DNA of 64,000 bases from G963704535 sp963704535 (GCA_963704535.1 OY969916.1:9362001-9426000), one strand, 5' to 3'; shown: positions 26,322 through 35,177, counted from the first letter of the stretch. The notes: a model not told the origin generated them from the sequence alone. Made by a program: numbers and translations.

Positions 26322-26688
26322 ACTTTCTCCACAACGCGAACGCGGCGGGCATCAACGCCCTGCCGATAGCGCGTGCTGTGTTACATAATGACGCCGGGCC
26401 TTCGACATTGAGGGCAGACTGCGGTTTATATTCGGACGATCTGAGAAGCATCAGGTGTGCCAGGTTATCCATTCCGTCCCGTATGTTACCGCAAGCGCTC
26501 CACTATGTCAACCGAACCTCGGTTGGAGATTGGAGATTGGAGATTAGGGGCTGTCTGGAAAGGGGGAGTTTGAGGGGGGCTGCCCCCTCAAGAACCCCCT
26601 TTCCGCCAAGGACTACGAGCGACAGATCAACCCCTTCAGACAGCCTTTTAGAGATGACTCAAGCCAATCTCTCATCTCTCATGGCTAA
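26322..26688. repeat. Intergenic region with word repeat and REP/MITE family A copy
   Basis: 26520-26546 holds four GGAGATT words. 26549-26652 is a family A element: GGCTGTCTGGAAAGG at the left, core TTTGAGGGGGGCTGCCCCCTC, and CCCCTTCAGACAGCC at the right. 26653-26688 repeats ATCTCTC words. The remainder (26322-26515) shows nothing recognisable. Confidence 0.6.
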
Positions 26689-27705
26689 TCAGACCAACAT
26701 CTCCTCCAGATGCGGAGCGAAGAACCGCTCGATGTGGTTGCGGGCCTCGTCGGCCGCGGTGGAGCGATGGACCGCCTCACGCAGCGACGCGCTGCCGGGG
26801 AGGCCGACCGAGAACTGGCCAATCAGCTGCTTGAGCTTGTTCAGCGCCAGCCGCTCGGGCATCTCGGCGAGGCACATCTCGAAGTAGCGCAGCAGCAGCT
26901 CGCGCTTGTCGGCGGGGTTCGGCTCGAACAGCGGCTCGCCGCGCCGGAGCTGGCCGATCTGTAGAAAGATCCACGGGTTAGCCATCGCGCCGCGACCGAT
27001 CATTACGCCATCGACGCCGCTCTCGCGTAGGCGGCCCAGCGCGTCGGCGGCGGTCTTGATGTCGCCTGAGCCGATCACCGGGATGCCGACCGCCCGTTTG
27101 GCCTCGGCGATCCGCTCCCAATCGGCCGAGCCGGTATAGCCTTGCTCGCGGGTGCGCGGGTGCAGCGCGATCGCCGCGACGCCGGCATCCTCGGCGCGCC
27201 TGGCGGTCTCGACATAATTCAGGCTCGCCTCGTCCCAGCCGGCGCGGAACTTGAGCGTGACCGGCAGGCTGACCGCCGCGCGCACGGCCTTGAGCAGGCG
27301 CGACATCTTGGGCAGGTCGCGCAGCAGCGCCGAGCCGTGGCCGCCGCCAGTCACCTTGGGCGAAGGGCAGCCGCAGTTGATGTCGATGATATCCGGCCCC
27401 AGCGCCTCGACGATCTGTGCGGCGCCGGCCACCAGCTCGGGGTCGTTGCCACTGATCTGCATGGCGATTGGGCGCTCCTCGGGCAGGTAATCGAGCAGGT
27501 GGTGGCGGCGCATGGCCTTGGGGCTGACGCTGGCGGCGTTGGTCATCTCGCTGCTGACCAAGCCGCACCCGCCCAGGCTCAACACCATTCGCCGGAAGAT
27601 GCTATCGGTAACGCCCGCCATCGGCGCAAGCGTGATATTCGGGCTGATTGTGAGCCCGCCGACCTTGTAGCTGGTCGGCAGATCGGCATACTCATGCGTT
27701 GTCAT
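26689..27705 (-). CDS. dus: tRNA-dihydrouridine synthase
   Basis: A 338-aa FMN enzyme that reduces specific uridines in the tRNA D-loop. Landmarks: LAPMAGVTDSIFRR, the catalytic cysteine in DIINCGCPSPKV, KFRAGWDEASLN, the phosphate-binding IPVIGSGDIKTAADAL and VMIGRGAMANPWIF, and a C-terminal helical domain. It resembles the DusB group most. A TATAAT at 27744-27739 upstream is a likely -10 box. The length is typical. Confidence 0.93.
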   Translation of the reverse strand: MTTHEYADLPTSYKVGGLTISPNITLAPMAGVTDSIFRRMVLSLGGCGLVSSEMTNAASVSPKAMRRHHLLDYLPEERPIAMQISGNDPELVAGAAQIVEALGPDIIDINCGCPSPKVTGGGHGSALLRDLPKMSRLLKAVRAAVSLPVTLKFRAGWDEASLNYVETARRAEDAGVAAIALHPRTREQGYTGSADWERIAEAKRAVGIPVIGSGDIKTAADALGRLRESGVDGVMIGRGAMANPWIFLQIGQLRRGEPLFEPNPADKRELLLRYFEMCLAEMPERLALNKLKQLIGQFSVGLPGSASLREAVHRSTAADEARNHIERFFAPHLEEMLV

Positions 27706-28048
27706 AATCGTCGTGATCCCCTCCGTTGTGTCGGCCCTATTATAGCACGCGCTTTGGTTGTAGGGGCCAACCGCAGGATCGTGCCGCCGGGGCAGACCAT
27801 CGGTGGAACATACTATGCAGCATCGTCGTCATTGGTATGGCAGGAGGGGGTGGAGGGGAAGCCCCTCCAAGTCTCTTGCCACTGCCAATCAATCGTAGGC
27901 GAAAGTGAGGGGAGGTTTGGAGGGAAGCCCCTCCAAGTCTCTTGCCACTGCCAATCAATCGTAGGCGAAAGTGAGGGGAGGTTTGGAGGGGAAGCCCCTC
28001 CAAGTCTCTCCCCACCACCAAACCACTGGTATAGAGAAGGAGCCAATC
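27706..28048. repeat. Intergenic region with three tandem REP units (66-67 bp period)
   Basis: TGGAGGGGAAGCCCCTCCAA occurs at 27851, 27918 (one base shorter) and 27984. The copies are separated by TGCCACTGCCAATCAATCGT-type spacer that is itself repeated. The palindrome is the same G-rich core found across the window. The upstream part (27745-27840) shows nothing. The divergent dus and lipoprotein genes flank it. Confidence 0.75.
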
Positions 28049-28414
28049 ATGAAGAAATGGATCTTACTCGCGCTGGTGCTGCTGTTGAGCGCGTGCGGCG
28101 CTACGGCGGGCGGCGCGCAAGATAGCCTGCTACAGGTCGATAATGTCGAGGTACAGGTGGCCGAGTCATCCCCGCCGCAGGTGTCTGCGCGGGTGCAGGG
28201 CACTCTGGGGAACGGCTGCTTCTCGCTCGGCGAGATCCGCCAGCAGCGCAACGGCAACACCATCGAGGTGACGATCACAACCAAGCATAGCGGGTCCGAG
28301 GTCTGCACAATGATCGCGCAAATGGTCGACGAAAAGATCAGTCTGGAAGGCGATTTCCCGCCGGGAGAGTACATCGTGCGGGTCAACGGGATCGAGCGAA
28401 CGTTTCGGATTTAG
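28049..28414 (+). CDS. Small secreted lipoprotein of unknown function
   Basis: A 121-aa protein with a clear lipoprotein signal, MKKWILLALVLLLSAC (lipid-bearing Cys16). The mature part has two cysteines (NGCFSLGEIRQ, SEVCTMIAQMV) that could pair. It ends with PPGEYIVRVNGIERTFRI, a beta-strand-rich fold like the small inhibitor-type lipoprotein domains. GAAGGAG precedes the ATG. It converges on the Sco1-like gene with an 11-bp gap. I cannot name a function. Confidence 0.75.
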   Translation: MKKWILLALVLLLSACGATAGGAQDSLLQVDNVEVQVAESSPPQVSARVQGTLGNGCFSLGEIRQQRNGNTIEVTITTKHSGSEVCTMIAQMVDEKISLEGDFPPGEYIVRVNGIERTFRI

Positions 28415-28424
28415 AGCGGCCGGC

Positions 28425-29069
28425 TCAACGCAACAGCCGCCGAATGTCGCGCAGCACCTGCTCACGGTCCAGATCGGTGCCGTCGTAGTAGGCGCGCACC
28501 CGCCCTTCGCGGTCGATCAGGGCGAACCGACCGCTGTGGGTGATCTCAGCGGCGTCGTGGTGGCCCGCATCGTGGCCGTCCTGGCCGACCTCCGGTGGCG
28601 GGAGCGCCTGCAATCCTAGCCGGAAACCGTCGACGATCAGCGGCCGCAACTGGTCCTGCGGGCCGGTCAGGAAGCGCCAGGTCAGCGGGTCGGCCCGAAA
28701 ACGCTCGGCGTAGGCCCGCAGCACTGCGGTCGTATCGTGGGCCGGGTCGACCGTGAACGAGAGGAGCAGCACCTGCTCGCCCAGCAGGCGCTGCTCCCGC
28801 AAGCGTTCCTGGAGCGCCTGCATCTCGGACGAGAGCCCTGGGCAGATATCCTGGCACGAGGTGTAGATAAAGTTCGCCACGACGACCTTGCCCCGCAGAT
28901 CCTCGGAGCTGACCGGCCGCTCCATCTGGTCGGTCAGCCGGAACGCCGGCGCGTCCCACAGGACGTCGAGGTCCGGGCCTTGGGCGCGGCTTAGAGCCTG
29001 GTAGCCGAGCAGCCCCAGCAAGATACACATCCCCAAAGCGGCAGCGGACCCGATGATGAAGCGCCGCAT
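28425..29069 (-). CDS. Sco1/SenC-family copper chaperone-like protein
   Basis: A 214-aa membrane-anchored thioredoxin-fold protein. The helix is at residues ~4-22, followed by APAFRLTDQMERPVSSEDL, the copper/redox motif TSCQDICPG (Cys72, Cys76), the FTVDPAHDTTAVLRAYAE segment, and the third ligand histidine in EITHSGRFALID. An extra histidine-rich loop (DGHDAGHHDAAE) lies just before that ligand. Sco proteins deliver copper to the CuA site of cytochrome oxidase or act as thiol reductases. The ATG at 29069 follows GAGGTG. The window's CcmC-like and cupredoxin genes fit a respiratory or copper context. Confidence 0.9.
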   Translation of the reverse strand: MRRFIIGSAAALGMCILLGLLGYQALSRAQGPDLDVLWDAPAFRLTDQMERPVSSEDLRGKVVVANFIYTSCQDICPGLSSEMQALQERLREQRLLGEQVLLLSFTVDPAHDTTAVLRAYAERFRADPLTWRFLTGPQDQLRPLIVDGFRLGLQALPPPEVGQDGHDAGHHDAAEITHSGRFALIDREGRVRAYYDGTDLDREQVLRDIRRLLR

Positions 29070-29077
29070 CCTCACCT

Positions 29078-29130
29078 CTTTTAGAGATTAGAGATTGGGA
29101 TGCCCCAATCTCCAATCTCTAATCTCCCAG
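29078..29130. repeat. Word-hairpin TTAGAGA/GATTGG
   Basis: TTAGAGATTAGAGATTGGG faces CCCCAATCTCCAATCTCTAA around a four-base loop, next to the Sco1-like start. Confidence 0.65.
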
Positions 29131-29159
29131 CCGGCAGGAACTTATTTCCTAGCAAGCAC

Positions 29160-29683
29160 TTAATACTGGACCAGCGAGAACAGGGGGTATTTCGTCAGCT
29201 TCTCGCGACCGTGCAAGAAGGCCAGCTCGATCAGGAACGCGACCTCCTCGACCACACCGCCCGCCAGTTCGACCAACTGGCAGGCGGCTAGGACGGTCCC
29301 CCCGGTGGCCAGCAGGTCGTCGACGACGACCACGCGCGCACCGGGTGACAGCGCATCCTGGTGGATCTCCAGCTTGTTGGAGCCATACTCAAGGTCATAC
29401 TCGACCCGGTATGTCGAGGCGGGGAGCTTGCCATGCTTGCGGACCGGCACCAGGCCGATGCCCAGCCGGTAGGCCAGCGGGGCGCTAAAGATAAACCCAC
29501 GCGAACTCGATCCCCACGACAGCGTCGAGCGCGCGGCCCTCATAGCGCGCCGCGAGCGTATCGACGACCCACCGGAGCGCTGCGCCGTCACTCAGCAGCG
29601 TGGTGATGTCCTTGAACTGAATGCCGGCGATCGGGAAGTCGGGGACATTGCGGATCAGGTCGGCTAAGATTCGGCTCTGTCAC
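29160..29683 (-). CDS. apt: Adenine phosphoribosyltransferase with two +1 frameshifts
   Basis: Read piecewise the product is a complete ~173-aa APRT, which makes AMP from adenine and PRPP. The N-terminus VTEPNL, then ADLIRNVPDFPIAGIQFKD and ITTLLSDGAALRWV, RGFIFSAPLAYRLGIG, and the PRPP loop VVVVDDLLATGGTVLAA. The first shift is an extra base near 29663 (CTTA); the second is an extra T near 29510 (GAGTTCGCGT). Total length minus two bases is an exact multiple of three. Conservation outside the two sites argues for sequence errors. An ATG two bases upstream of the GTG start runs straight into TGA. Confidence 0.85.
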
Positions 29684-29702
29684 ATCCAGCTCCTTTTCGT
29701 AT

Positions 29703-29730
29703 CACCTTGTCATCTTGTCATCTTGTCACA
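29703..29730. repeat. CACCTTGT/CATCTTGT word array
   Basis: Three to four words identical to those at 2826 and 24972 lie at the panC 3' end. Confidence 0.6.
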
Positions 29731-30569
29731 GATTCATTGCCAAGAATCACATTATCGATCAACCGGGTTCGGCCAATGCGTACCGCCAGCGAGGCCAGCG
29801 CGCGCCCCTCCAGCCGGTCGATCTCGTGCAGCGTCTCCATATCGGCGATACTTACATACTCGGGGCGGGCGAGCAGCTCGGCCGCCAGCGCGGCGCGAAT
29901 GGTGTCGCGCAGCGCCTCGGCGTCGCGCTCGCCAGCGGCGTAGCATTGCTGGGCCGCCCGCAGCCCGCGCGAAAGCGCCAGCGCCGCCTGCCGCTCGTCC
30001 GGGCTAAGGTAGACATTGCGGCTGCTCATCGCCAGCCCATCCGGCTCACGTAGCGTCGGGCAGATCACCACTTCGACCGGCATATCCAGGTCGGCGACCA
30101 TGCGCCTGATCACCAGCGTCTGCTGGGCATCTTTCTGGCCAAAGTAGGCGCGCTGTGGGGCGACGATATTAAACAGCTTGCAGACCACCGTCGCCACCCC
30201 CTGGAAGTGGCCGGGCCGGGCAGCGCCCTCCAAGGAGCCGGCCACCACGCCGACGTCAACGGTGGTGCTGAAGCCGGGGGGATAGATCTCGACCACATCC
30301 GGGACAAACACCAGATCGACCAGCGCGTCCTGGAGCAGCACCAGGTCGCGCTGGAGATCGCGCGGATAGCGGGCCAGGTCCTCGTTCGGTCCAAACTGGG
30401 TCGGGTTCACAAAGATGCTGACCGCGACATGGTCGCTCTGGGCGCGCGCACGCTGGACCAGCGCGAGGTGCCCCTGGTGCAGGTAGCCCATCGTCGGCAC
30501 AAAGCCCAGGTCTCCCGGCAGCGCCGCGCGGGCCGCGCGGAACTCAGCGATCGTCTCGATGACACGCAT
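29718..30569 (-). CDS. panC: Pantothenate synthetase
   Basis: A 283-aa ATP-dependent ligase joining pantoate and beta-alanine. It has VPTMGYLHQGHLALVQRA (HxGH nucleotide motif), SIFVNPTQFGPNEDLARYP, YFGQKDAQQTLVIRRMV and LAMSSRNVYLSPDER (KMSKS-like). The length is normal. It lies 96 bp downstream of panB on the same strand, so the pair makes pantothenate, the CoA precursor. Word repeats fill the gap between them. Confidence 0.96.
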   Translation of the reverse strand: MRVIETIAEFRAARAALPGDLGFVPTMGYLHQGHLALVQRARAQSDHVAVSIFVNPTQFGPNEDLARYPRDLQRDLVLLQDALVDLVFVPDVVEIYPPGFSTTVDVGVVAGSLEGAARPGHFQGVATVVCKLFNIVAPQRAYFGQKDAQQTLVIRRMVADLDMPVEVVICPTLREPDGLAMSSRNVYLSPDERQAALALSRGLRAAQQCYAAGERDAEALRDTIRAALAAELLARPEYVSIADMETLHEIDRLEGRALASLAVRIGRTRLIDNVILGNESVTR

Positions 30570-30574
30570 AACCC

Positions 30575-30662
30575 TGTCGGAAGTTATGAGTTATGAGTTG
30601 AGAGTTAGGAGTTAGAAGGTATTGTAACTCAAAACTCAAAACTCAAAACTCAAAACTCATAC
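30575..30662. repeat. Word-hairpin between panB and panC
   Basis: GTTATGA/GTTGAGA/GTTAGGA words are followed by four AACTCAA words that read back as their complement. The transcript from panB to panC would carry a stable stem here. Confidence 0.7.
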
Positions 30663-30665
30663 CTT

Positions 30666-31517
30666 TCAACTCAATTCAGTCTCTTCGATTCCGGCCAGCG
30701 CCTTCTGGAGCGCCGCCTCGTCCATGGTGCTGCTGTGCTCGGCGGTCGGGAAGCGCTGCGCGGCGACATCGGCGACATAGGTCGTAGCGGCCTCGCGAAT
30801 GGCGGCGGCCAGGTCGACCAAGCGCCGGGCGTGGCGCGGCATGAAGTCCGGGTCGAGCCCCAGCATGTCGGTAAGCACCTGCACCTGGCCGTCGCACTCC
30901 GGCCCGGCGCCGATGCCGATCGTGGGAATCCGCAGCCGCCTGGTGATCGCCGCAGCCAGCGGCGCCGGCACCAGCTCGAGCACCAGCGCAAACGCGCCGG
31001 CCTCCTCCAGCGCCAACGCATCCTCGATCATCCGGCGCGCCGCCACCGACTTGCGGCCCTGGATGCGGGCCTGGCCGAACATGTGCTCCGACTGCGGGGT
31101 GTAGCCTAGGTGGCCCATCACCGGCACTCCGCACTCGACCAGCCGGCGCACGATCGGCGCCATCGGCTGGCCGCCTTCGAGCTTGACCGCCTGGGCGCCG
31201 CCCTGCTGAAGCAGCCGCGCCGCCGACGCCAGCGCCTGCTCTGGGGTGGTATAGGTGAGGAACGGCAGGTCGGCGACGATCAGCGCCGACTTCGCGCCGC
31301 GGGCGACGGCGGCCGTGTGGTGGACCATATCGTCCAGCGTCACCGGAATCGTCGAACCATAGCCGAGCATTGTGTTGCCGACCGAGTCGCCGACCAGCAG
31401 CATTGGCACTCCAGCGGCATCGAGCAGCTTGGCCATCGGGTAATCATAGGCGGTGAGCATTGGAATGCGCTCGCCGCGAGCCTTCATCTGCTGGATATCG
31501 ACGATCGTTTTGCGCAT
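30666..31517 (-). CDS. panB: 3-methyl-2-oxobutanoate hydroxymethyltransferase
   Basis: A 283-aa TIM-barrel enzyme of pantothenate synthesis that uses 5,10-methylene-THF to make ketopantoate. Markers: IPMLTAYDYPMAKLLDAAG, LLVGDSVGNTMLGY, GAQAVKLEGGQ, VMGHLGYTPQSEH and IGIGAGPECDGQVQVLTDM. The length is normal. GGGAG precedes the ATG. A REP/MITE family A element lies directly upstream. It is the first gene of a panB-panC unit. Confidence 0.96.
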   Translation of the reverse strand: MRKTIVDIQQMKARGERIPMLTAYDYPMAKLLDAAGVPMLLVGDSVGNTMLGYGSTIPVTLDDMVHHTAAVARGAKSALIVADLPFLTYTTPEQALASAARLLQQGGAQAVKLEGGQPMAPIVRRLVECGVPVMGHLGYTPQSEHMFGQARIQGRKSVAARRMIEDALALEEAGAFALVLELVPAPLAAAITRRLRIPTIGIGAGPECDGQVQVLTDMLGLDPDFMPRHARRLVDLAAAIREAATTYVADVAAQRFPTAEHSSTMDEAALQKALAGIEETELS

Positions 31518-31527
31518 AGCTATCTCC

Positions 31528-31640
31528 CTTTGAGGGACTGTCTGAAAAGGTTGATTTGTCGCTCCTCGTCCGTGATGGGAAGGGGGTTCTTGAGGGGCAG
31601 CCCCCTCAAACTCCCCCTTTTCAGACAGCCTTTGAGGAAG
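31528..31640. repeat. REP/MITE-like element, family A (best-preserved copy)
   Basis: GGACTGTCTGAAAAGG at the left and CCTTTTCAGACAGCC at the right form terminal inverted repeats. The core is TTGAGGGGCAGCCCCCTCAA. The ~110-bp length is typical of the family in this window. Confidence 0.7.
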
Positions 31641-31687
31641 CGCCGTCTATTATACCCCAGGTTTCGGCCGGAACCGCATGGTGCAGC

Positions 31688-31717
31688 AAAAAAGGCCAGA
31701 TGGGCGCCCACCTGACC
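31688..31717 (-). terminator. Rho-independent terminator of the roadblock gene
   Basis: On the minus strand GGTCAGGTGGGC pairs with GCCCATCTGGCC and is followed by TTTTTT. It lies 33 bp beyond the stop codon. Confidence 0.85.
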
Positions 31718-31749
31718 TGCGTATAGACCCTCGGTAAAGAGGAGCTGCG

Positions 31750-32118
31750 TTAGACGAGGCTAACCAGCTCGTTAGCGGTGCGTTTCATTTCCAGGAACAC
31801 CAAGCCGAGCTTGGCCCGGCTGAGCGCCAGCGCAGTCAACACCGCTTCCTCGCCGATCGAAACGAGGACCACGTAGCCATCCTCGCCGCGAACGAAGACC
31901 TGATCGAGCTGGCCACGCTTGAGCTCATTGGCGATCCGCTCGCCCAGCGAGAGCATCGCGGCGCTCATGGCCGAGACTCGGTCCTCTTCGACGTCGGCGG
32001 GCAGCGCCGAAGCCATGATCAAGCCATCCACGCTAACCACGGCAGAGGCTTCGATGTCTGGTGTGTTCATCTGCAAGGCCTTCAGATGCCGTACCATTTC
32101 TTCGGTTCTGCTAGCCAT
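31750..32118 (-). CDS. Roadblock/LC7-domain protein
   Basis: A 122-aa single-domain protein. AVVSVDGLIMASALPADVEEDRV and then the long helix with LGERIANELKRGQLDQV and GYVVLVSIGEEAVLTALA match bacterial Roadblock/LC7 (MglB-like) proteins, which dimerise and regulate small Ras-like GTPases. No GTPase gene is adjacent in this window. GAGGAGG precedes the ATG. It has its own terminator, so it is a single-gene unit. Confidence 0.9.
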   Translation of the reverse strand: MASRTEEMVRHLKALQMNTPDIEASAVVSVDGLIMASALPADVEEDRVSAMSAAMLSLGERIANELKRGQLDQVFVRGEDGYVVLVSIGEEAVLTALALSRAKLGLVFLEMKRTANELVSLV

Positions 32119-32463
32119 TCAGATCCTCCTCAAAGGACGTCCGTGCAACCCAGAATATGTGCGATGAAGGCAAACTGATAGCCAAACCATATAAGGTATC
32201 TCATCTTGCCTCACGACTTGTGCTCATTCTACTACATTTTTTGACATAGAGCAACTAGGTGTGTCATACAGATGCGCGATCTGCTTCTATTTTGTCATCA
32301 TTCCGCTACGAGGATGAACAGAGGACAGAGGATCTGAGGATAGAGAATAGAAGCTGGCACGTTCACTTCGTATCCTCTATCTTCTATAGTCTTTCAGAAA
32401 AAGAACTGGAAAGGGAGGGGCAAGGGGAGGGCCGCCCTCCCCTTAAACCCCACCCCAACCTAT
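32119..32463. repeat. Gene-free interval with a word-hairpin and REP-like palindrome
   Basis: 32315-32392 has GAGGACA/GAGGATA words facing TATCCTC/TATCTTC complements. 32418-32446 is the G-rich palindrome GGGGAGGGCCGCCCTCCCC. 32119-32310 presumably holds the roadblock promoter; I see no clear boxes and no gene. Confidence 0.6.
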
Positions 32464-33759
32464 TTACGGGAGGTTGAGCCGCTCGCGCAGCCGGCGGTCG
32501 GCCTCGGCTACCGCGTCGGCGGGGGTGACGAACCCCATCAGCACCTGTCGCTGCATGAGCTTCAGCTCCTGCTCGATCGCTGCCCTGAGCGGGCTATTGA
32601 GCATAGGCCGTCCCTGCTCGGCCTGGCTGCGAAATGCGCGCGCGGCGGTGAGTTGCGGGTCATCGCCATCCAGCGACAGGTCGCCCCGCGCCGGCTGGAT
32701 ATCGTGCGTGAGCAGCTCAAGTTGGCCTTCCTGACTGACCATAAAGCGCAGGAACTCGGCGGCGGCGCGCAGCTCGGTTGTTCCAATCCGCCGGTTGATC
32801 GCCAGCACATCGCTCTTGACGTATGGCTGGGGCGGCTGGTTGGTCTCACCCAGGCGCGGCAGCGGCGCGATGCTCAGGTGCTCGTGCCACAGGTTGCGGT
32901 AGACGGCGATCTGGTGCGCCCAATCGAAGGTCATCAGCACGCGGTTGTTCTTGATCGCACGGTCGACTTGGATGCTGCTGTCGGCGCGGGTGAGCAGTTG
33001 CTGATCGGTATGGAGCTTCAGCATCCAGCTGAGCCACTGCTCGGCGCCATCGCGCCCGCTGGTGCCGAGCACGAGGCGGCCATCGTCGTCGAAGATTCGG
33101 CCGCCATAGGCATACAGGTAGCCGATCGTATTGTCCAGCGACAGGTTCAGCGCTAGCCCCCAGCGTGGCTCGGCGGCGGTCGGGGCGCCCAGCGCATAGG
33201 CGCTCTCGATCAACTGCGTGGTATCGGCCGGCGCGGTCAGGACGTTGGCATTGTTGTAGTACAGCACCAGCGTGTCGAAGCTGACCGGCAGGCCGTAGAG
33301 GTGCATGGCGCCATCGCTATCATGCGCCTGTGCGCCGCTGATCGTGACCGGCAGCAGCGTCTCTTGCTCGGCCGGCGCGATCTGGTCGTCGAGCGGCAAC
33401 AAAACGTCGGCCAGGCTGCCGGTCCAGCTATTGGGCATCAGGATCAGGTGCGGGCCACTGCCGCGCGCGACGGCGGCGCGCAGCTCGCTGCCGAACGTCG
33501 CCAGCGGCACCTGCTGCAATGTGATCTGCCCGGTGGGGTGCTGCCGGTTGAAGCGCTCGACCAGCCGGCCAAGCGTCTGGCTGTCGGCGTTGGACCAGCC
33601 GTGCCAGAGCAGGAGTGTTACGTTTCCGCCTGCGTTCCCTTCGAGCACGGGCGTGGGCGCTGGTGGCGTCGGCGTCGCCGCTGCGGCGCCGCACGACGAC
33701 AGCAGGATCAGCAAGAGGCAGGCGACCACGCTATAGACGATGGTGGGCCGGGCGATCAC
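32464..33759 (-). CDS. ABC-transporter sugar-binding lipoprotein
   Basis: A 431-aa family 1 extracellular solute-binding protein. The lipobox LLSSC puts the lipid on Cys23, followed by a Pro/Thr linker and the domain opening NVTLLLWHGWSNADSQTL. LYGLPVSFDTLVLYYNNA and the hinge-side VLAINRRIGTTELRAAAEFLRFM are typical. It would capture an oligosaccharide or similar ligand, but no permease or ATPase gene is near, so it is an orphan binding protein. The start is GTG. The ~105-nt leader carries a terminator-like hairpin just before it. Confidence 0.88.
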   Translation of the reverse strand: MIARPTIVYSVVACLLLILLSSCGAAAATPTPPAPTPVLEGNAGGNVTLLLWHGWSNADSQTLGRLVERFNRQHPTGQITLQQVPLATFGSELRAAVARGSGPHLILMPNSWTGSLADVLLPLDDQIAPAEQETLLPVTISGAQAHDSDGAMHLYGLPVSFDTLVLYYNNANVLTAPADTTQLIESAYALGAPTAAEPRWGLALNLSLDNTIGYLYAYGGRIFDDDGRLVLGTSGRDGAEQWLSWMLKLHTDQQLLTRADSSIQVDRAIKNNRVLMTFDWAHQIAVYRNLWHEHLSIAPLPRLGETNQPPQPYVKSDVLAINRRIGTTELRAAAEFLRFMVSQEGQLELLTHDIQPARGDLSLDGDDPQLTAARAFRSQAEQGRPMLNSPLRAAIEQELKLMQRQVLMGFVTPADAVAEADRRLRERLNLP

Positions 33760-33791
33760 ATTGGTTGCTTTCCACCAGGACAGGGAACCTC

Positions 33792-33822
33792 AAAAAAAAG
33801 GCGCCCACGACGAGTGTGGCGC
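33792..33822 (-). terminator. Terminator-like hairpin in the leader of the binding-protein gene
   Basis: On the minus strand GCGCCACAC-TCGTC-GTGGGCGCC (one bulge) is followed by eight T. It lies 33 bp upstream of the GTG start and ~45 bp downstream of a strong promoter. It could attenuate the gene or end read-through from the asparaginase gene. Confidence 0.6.
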
Positions 33823-33872
33823 TGCTCAACTGCGGGATGCTCCACTCTGGGCGACAGAGCCCTGGCCCGTGG

Positions 33873-33902
33873 ATTATAGCACGGCGTGGGCAGGTGGTGC
33901 AA
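33873..33902 (-). promoter_or_regulatory. Strong promoter upstream of the sugar-binding lipoprotein
   Basis: TTGCAC (33902-33897) and a perfect TATAAT (33878-33873) are spaced 18 bp apart. The predicted transcript start is near 33866, giving a leader of about 105 nt. Confidence 0.65.
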
Positions 33903-33914
33903 GACGGGCTGAAG

Positions 33915-33982
33915 ATTGAGGATAGAGGATAGAAGATCGGGGATAGCCAGTTCTATCCTCGATCTTCTATCCTCTATCCTCA
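33915..33982. repeat. Word-hairpin GAGGATA/GAAGATC
   Basis: GAGGATAGAGGATAGAAGAT faces ATCTTCTATCCTCTATCCTC, almost perfectly inverted. It abuts the stop codon of the asparaginase gene and may act as its terminator. Confidence 0.7.
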
Positions 33983-34909
33983 GATCTCCACGACGACCCG
34001 TGGGAGTACAGCGGGATCGGCCATCCCATCGGCCTGGTAGATATAGGTGCGCTCCGGCACCGTCGTCACCGCGCAGTGATTGCCGTGGCGGTCGAGTGCG
34101 ACCATGCTCATCATCACCTGGGCGCGGTCGGCCTGAAGCGCCGCGAGGTCGCGAAAGGCCTCGCGGCACGCCGCGTCGAGGGTATAGCCGAGCTTCAGGT
34201 ACAGCACGACGCTGCGGGCAGTGCCGGCGCGGATCGCCAACTCGCCCCAGCCAGTGCAGGCAGCCGCGCCGTAGCGGTCGTCGGCGTAGTTGCCGGCGCC
34301 GATCAGCGGCGAGTCGCCCAGGCGGCCGGGGTACTTCCAGGCCCAGCCGCTGGTGCTGACCGCCGCAGCCAGCCGCCCGTCACGATCCTGGGCGATGAAG
34401 TTGACCGTCCCGGCGACATGCTCCGGGTCGGTCGCTAAGTGAGCCGCACGGCGCAGCATCTCGCCAACGATCCCGCTCTGTATATCGCGGAAGGCTTCCG
34501 GCAGCCGGCCGGCCAGCCCATCGCGCCAGACCTGCTCGGCCTCCTCGGTCAGCAGCCGTTCGCGCGGCATGCCCAGCTCGGCGGCGAAGCGCGCGGCCCC
34601 CTCGCCGGCCAGCATGACGTGCGGCAGCTCCTCCATCACTCGCCGGGCGACGCTGATCGGGTGGCGGTAGCCGCGTAGCGCGCCCACCGCCCCGGCCCGC
34701 AGCGTCGTCCCATCCATGATCGAGGCATCCAGCTCGACCTCGCCGAGCAGATTCGGGTAGCCGCCATAGCCGACTGTATGGTCGTCGGGGTTGTCTTCGA
34801 CCAGGCGCGTGGCCGCCTCGACCGCGTCCAGCGCCGCGCCGCCGGATCGCAAGATCTCCCAGGCGGCGCCCATGCCGACGTCGCCGTTGCTGCTGGCGAT
34901 GATGATCAC
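33980..34909 (-). CDS. Isoaspartyl peptidase / glycosylasparaginase-type Ntn hydrolase
   Basis: A 309-aa T2-family precursor. After the N-terminal half (ILRSGGAALDAVEAATRLVEDNP, VELDASIMDGTTLRAGAVG) comes the autocleavage region HVAGTVNFIAQDRDGRLAAA. The threonine in GTV is the expected new N-terminus and nucleophile. STSGWAWKYPGRLGDSPLIG and GAGNYADDRYGAAACTGWGE form the substrate site. It would hydrolyse asparagine side-chain amides or isoaspartyl dipeptides. The GTG start at 34909 has AAGGAG 8 nt upstream; the longer frame to 34966 has no such site. Confidence 0.9.
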   Translation of the reverse strand: MIIIASSNGDVGMGAAWEILRSGGAALDAVEAATRLVEDNPDDHTVGYGGYPNLLGEVELDASIMDGTTLRAGAVGALRGYRHPISVARRVMEELPHVMLAGEGAARFAAELGMPRERLLTEEAEQVWRDGLAGRLPEAFRDIQSGIVGEMLRRAAHLATDPEHVAGTVNFIAQDRDGRLAAAVSTSGWAWKYPGRLGDSPLIGAGNYADDRYGAAACTGWGELAIRAGTARSVVLYLKLGYTLDAACREAFRDLAALQADRAQVMMSMVALDRHGNHCAVTTVPERTYIYQADGMADPAVLPRVVVEI

Positions 34910-35177
34910 GTGGCTGCTCCTTACTATATATTTCAGGATGCGTATTATATCGTTGCCATCGCGCAAATGACAAACCTATGATATACTGTCGTACAGCCAG
35001 TTTTAACCATACCTTTACTTTAAACGGATCTGCCAAACGGATCGTCCGGCCCTGAATGCTGGGTGATCAGTGCCTGGCTTTTCGCCAGGCATATGATGAG
35101 TGGACGGCCCGGCTGTGTACGCTGCGCTGTGCAGTGTCGCCAAGCCGTTAGAGTTTTGGGAATGGAGGAGGATTGGT

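Noticed and set aside
34990..35177. Possible c-di-GMP or other riboswitch before the GEVED gene
   Set aside because: A CCTGGC..GCCAGG hairpin is present but no conserved riboswitch core could be matched.
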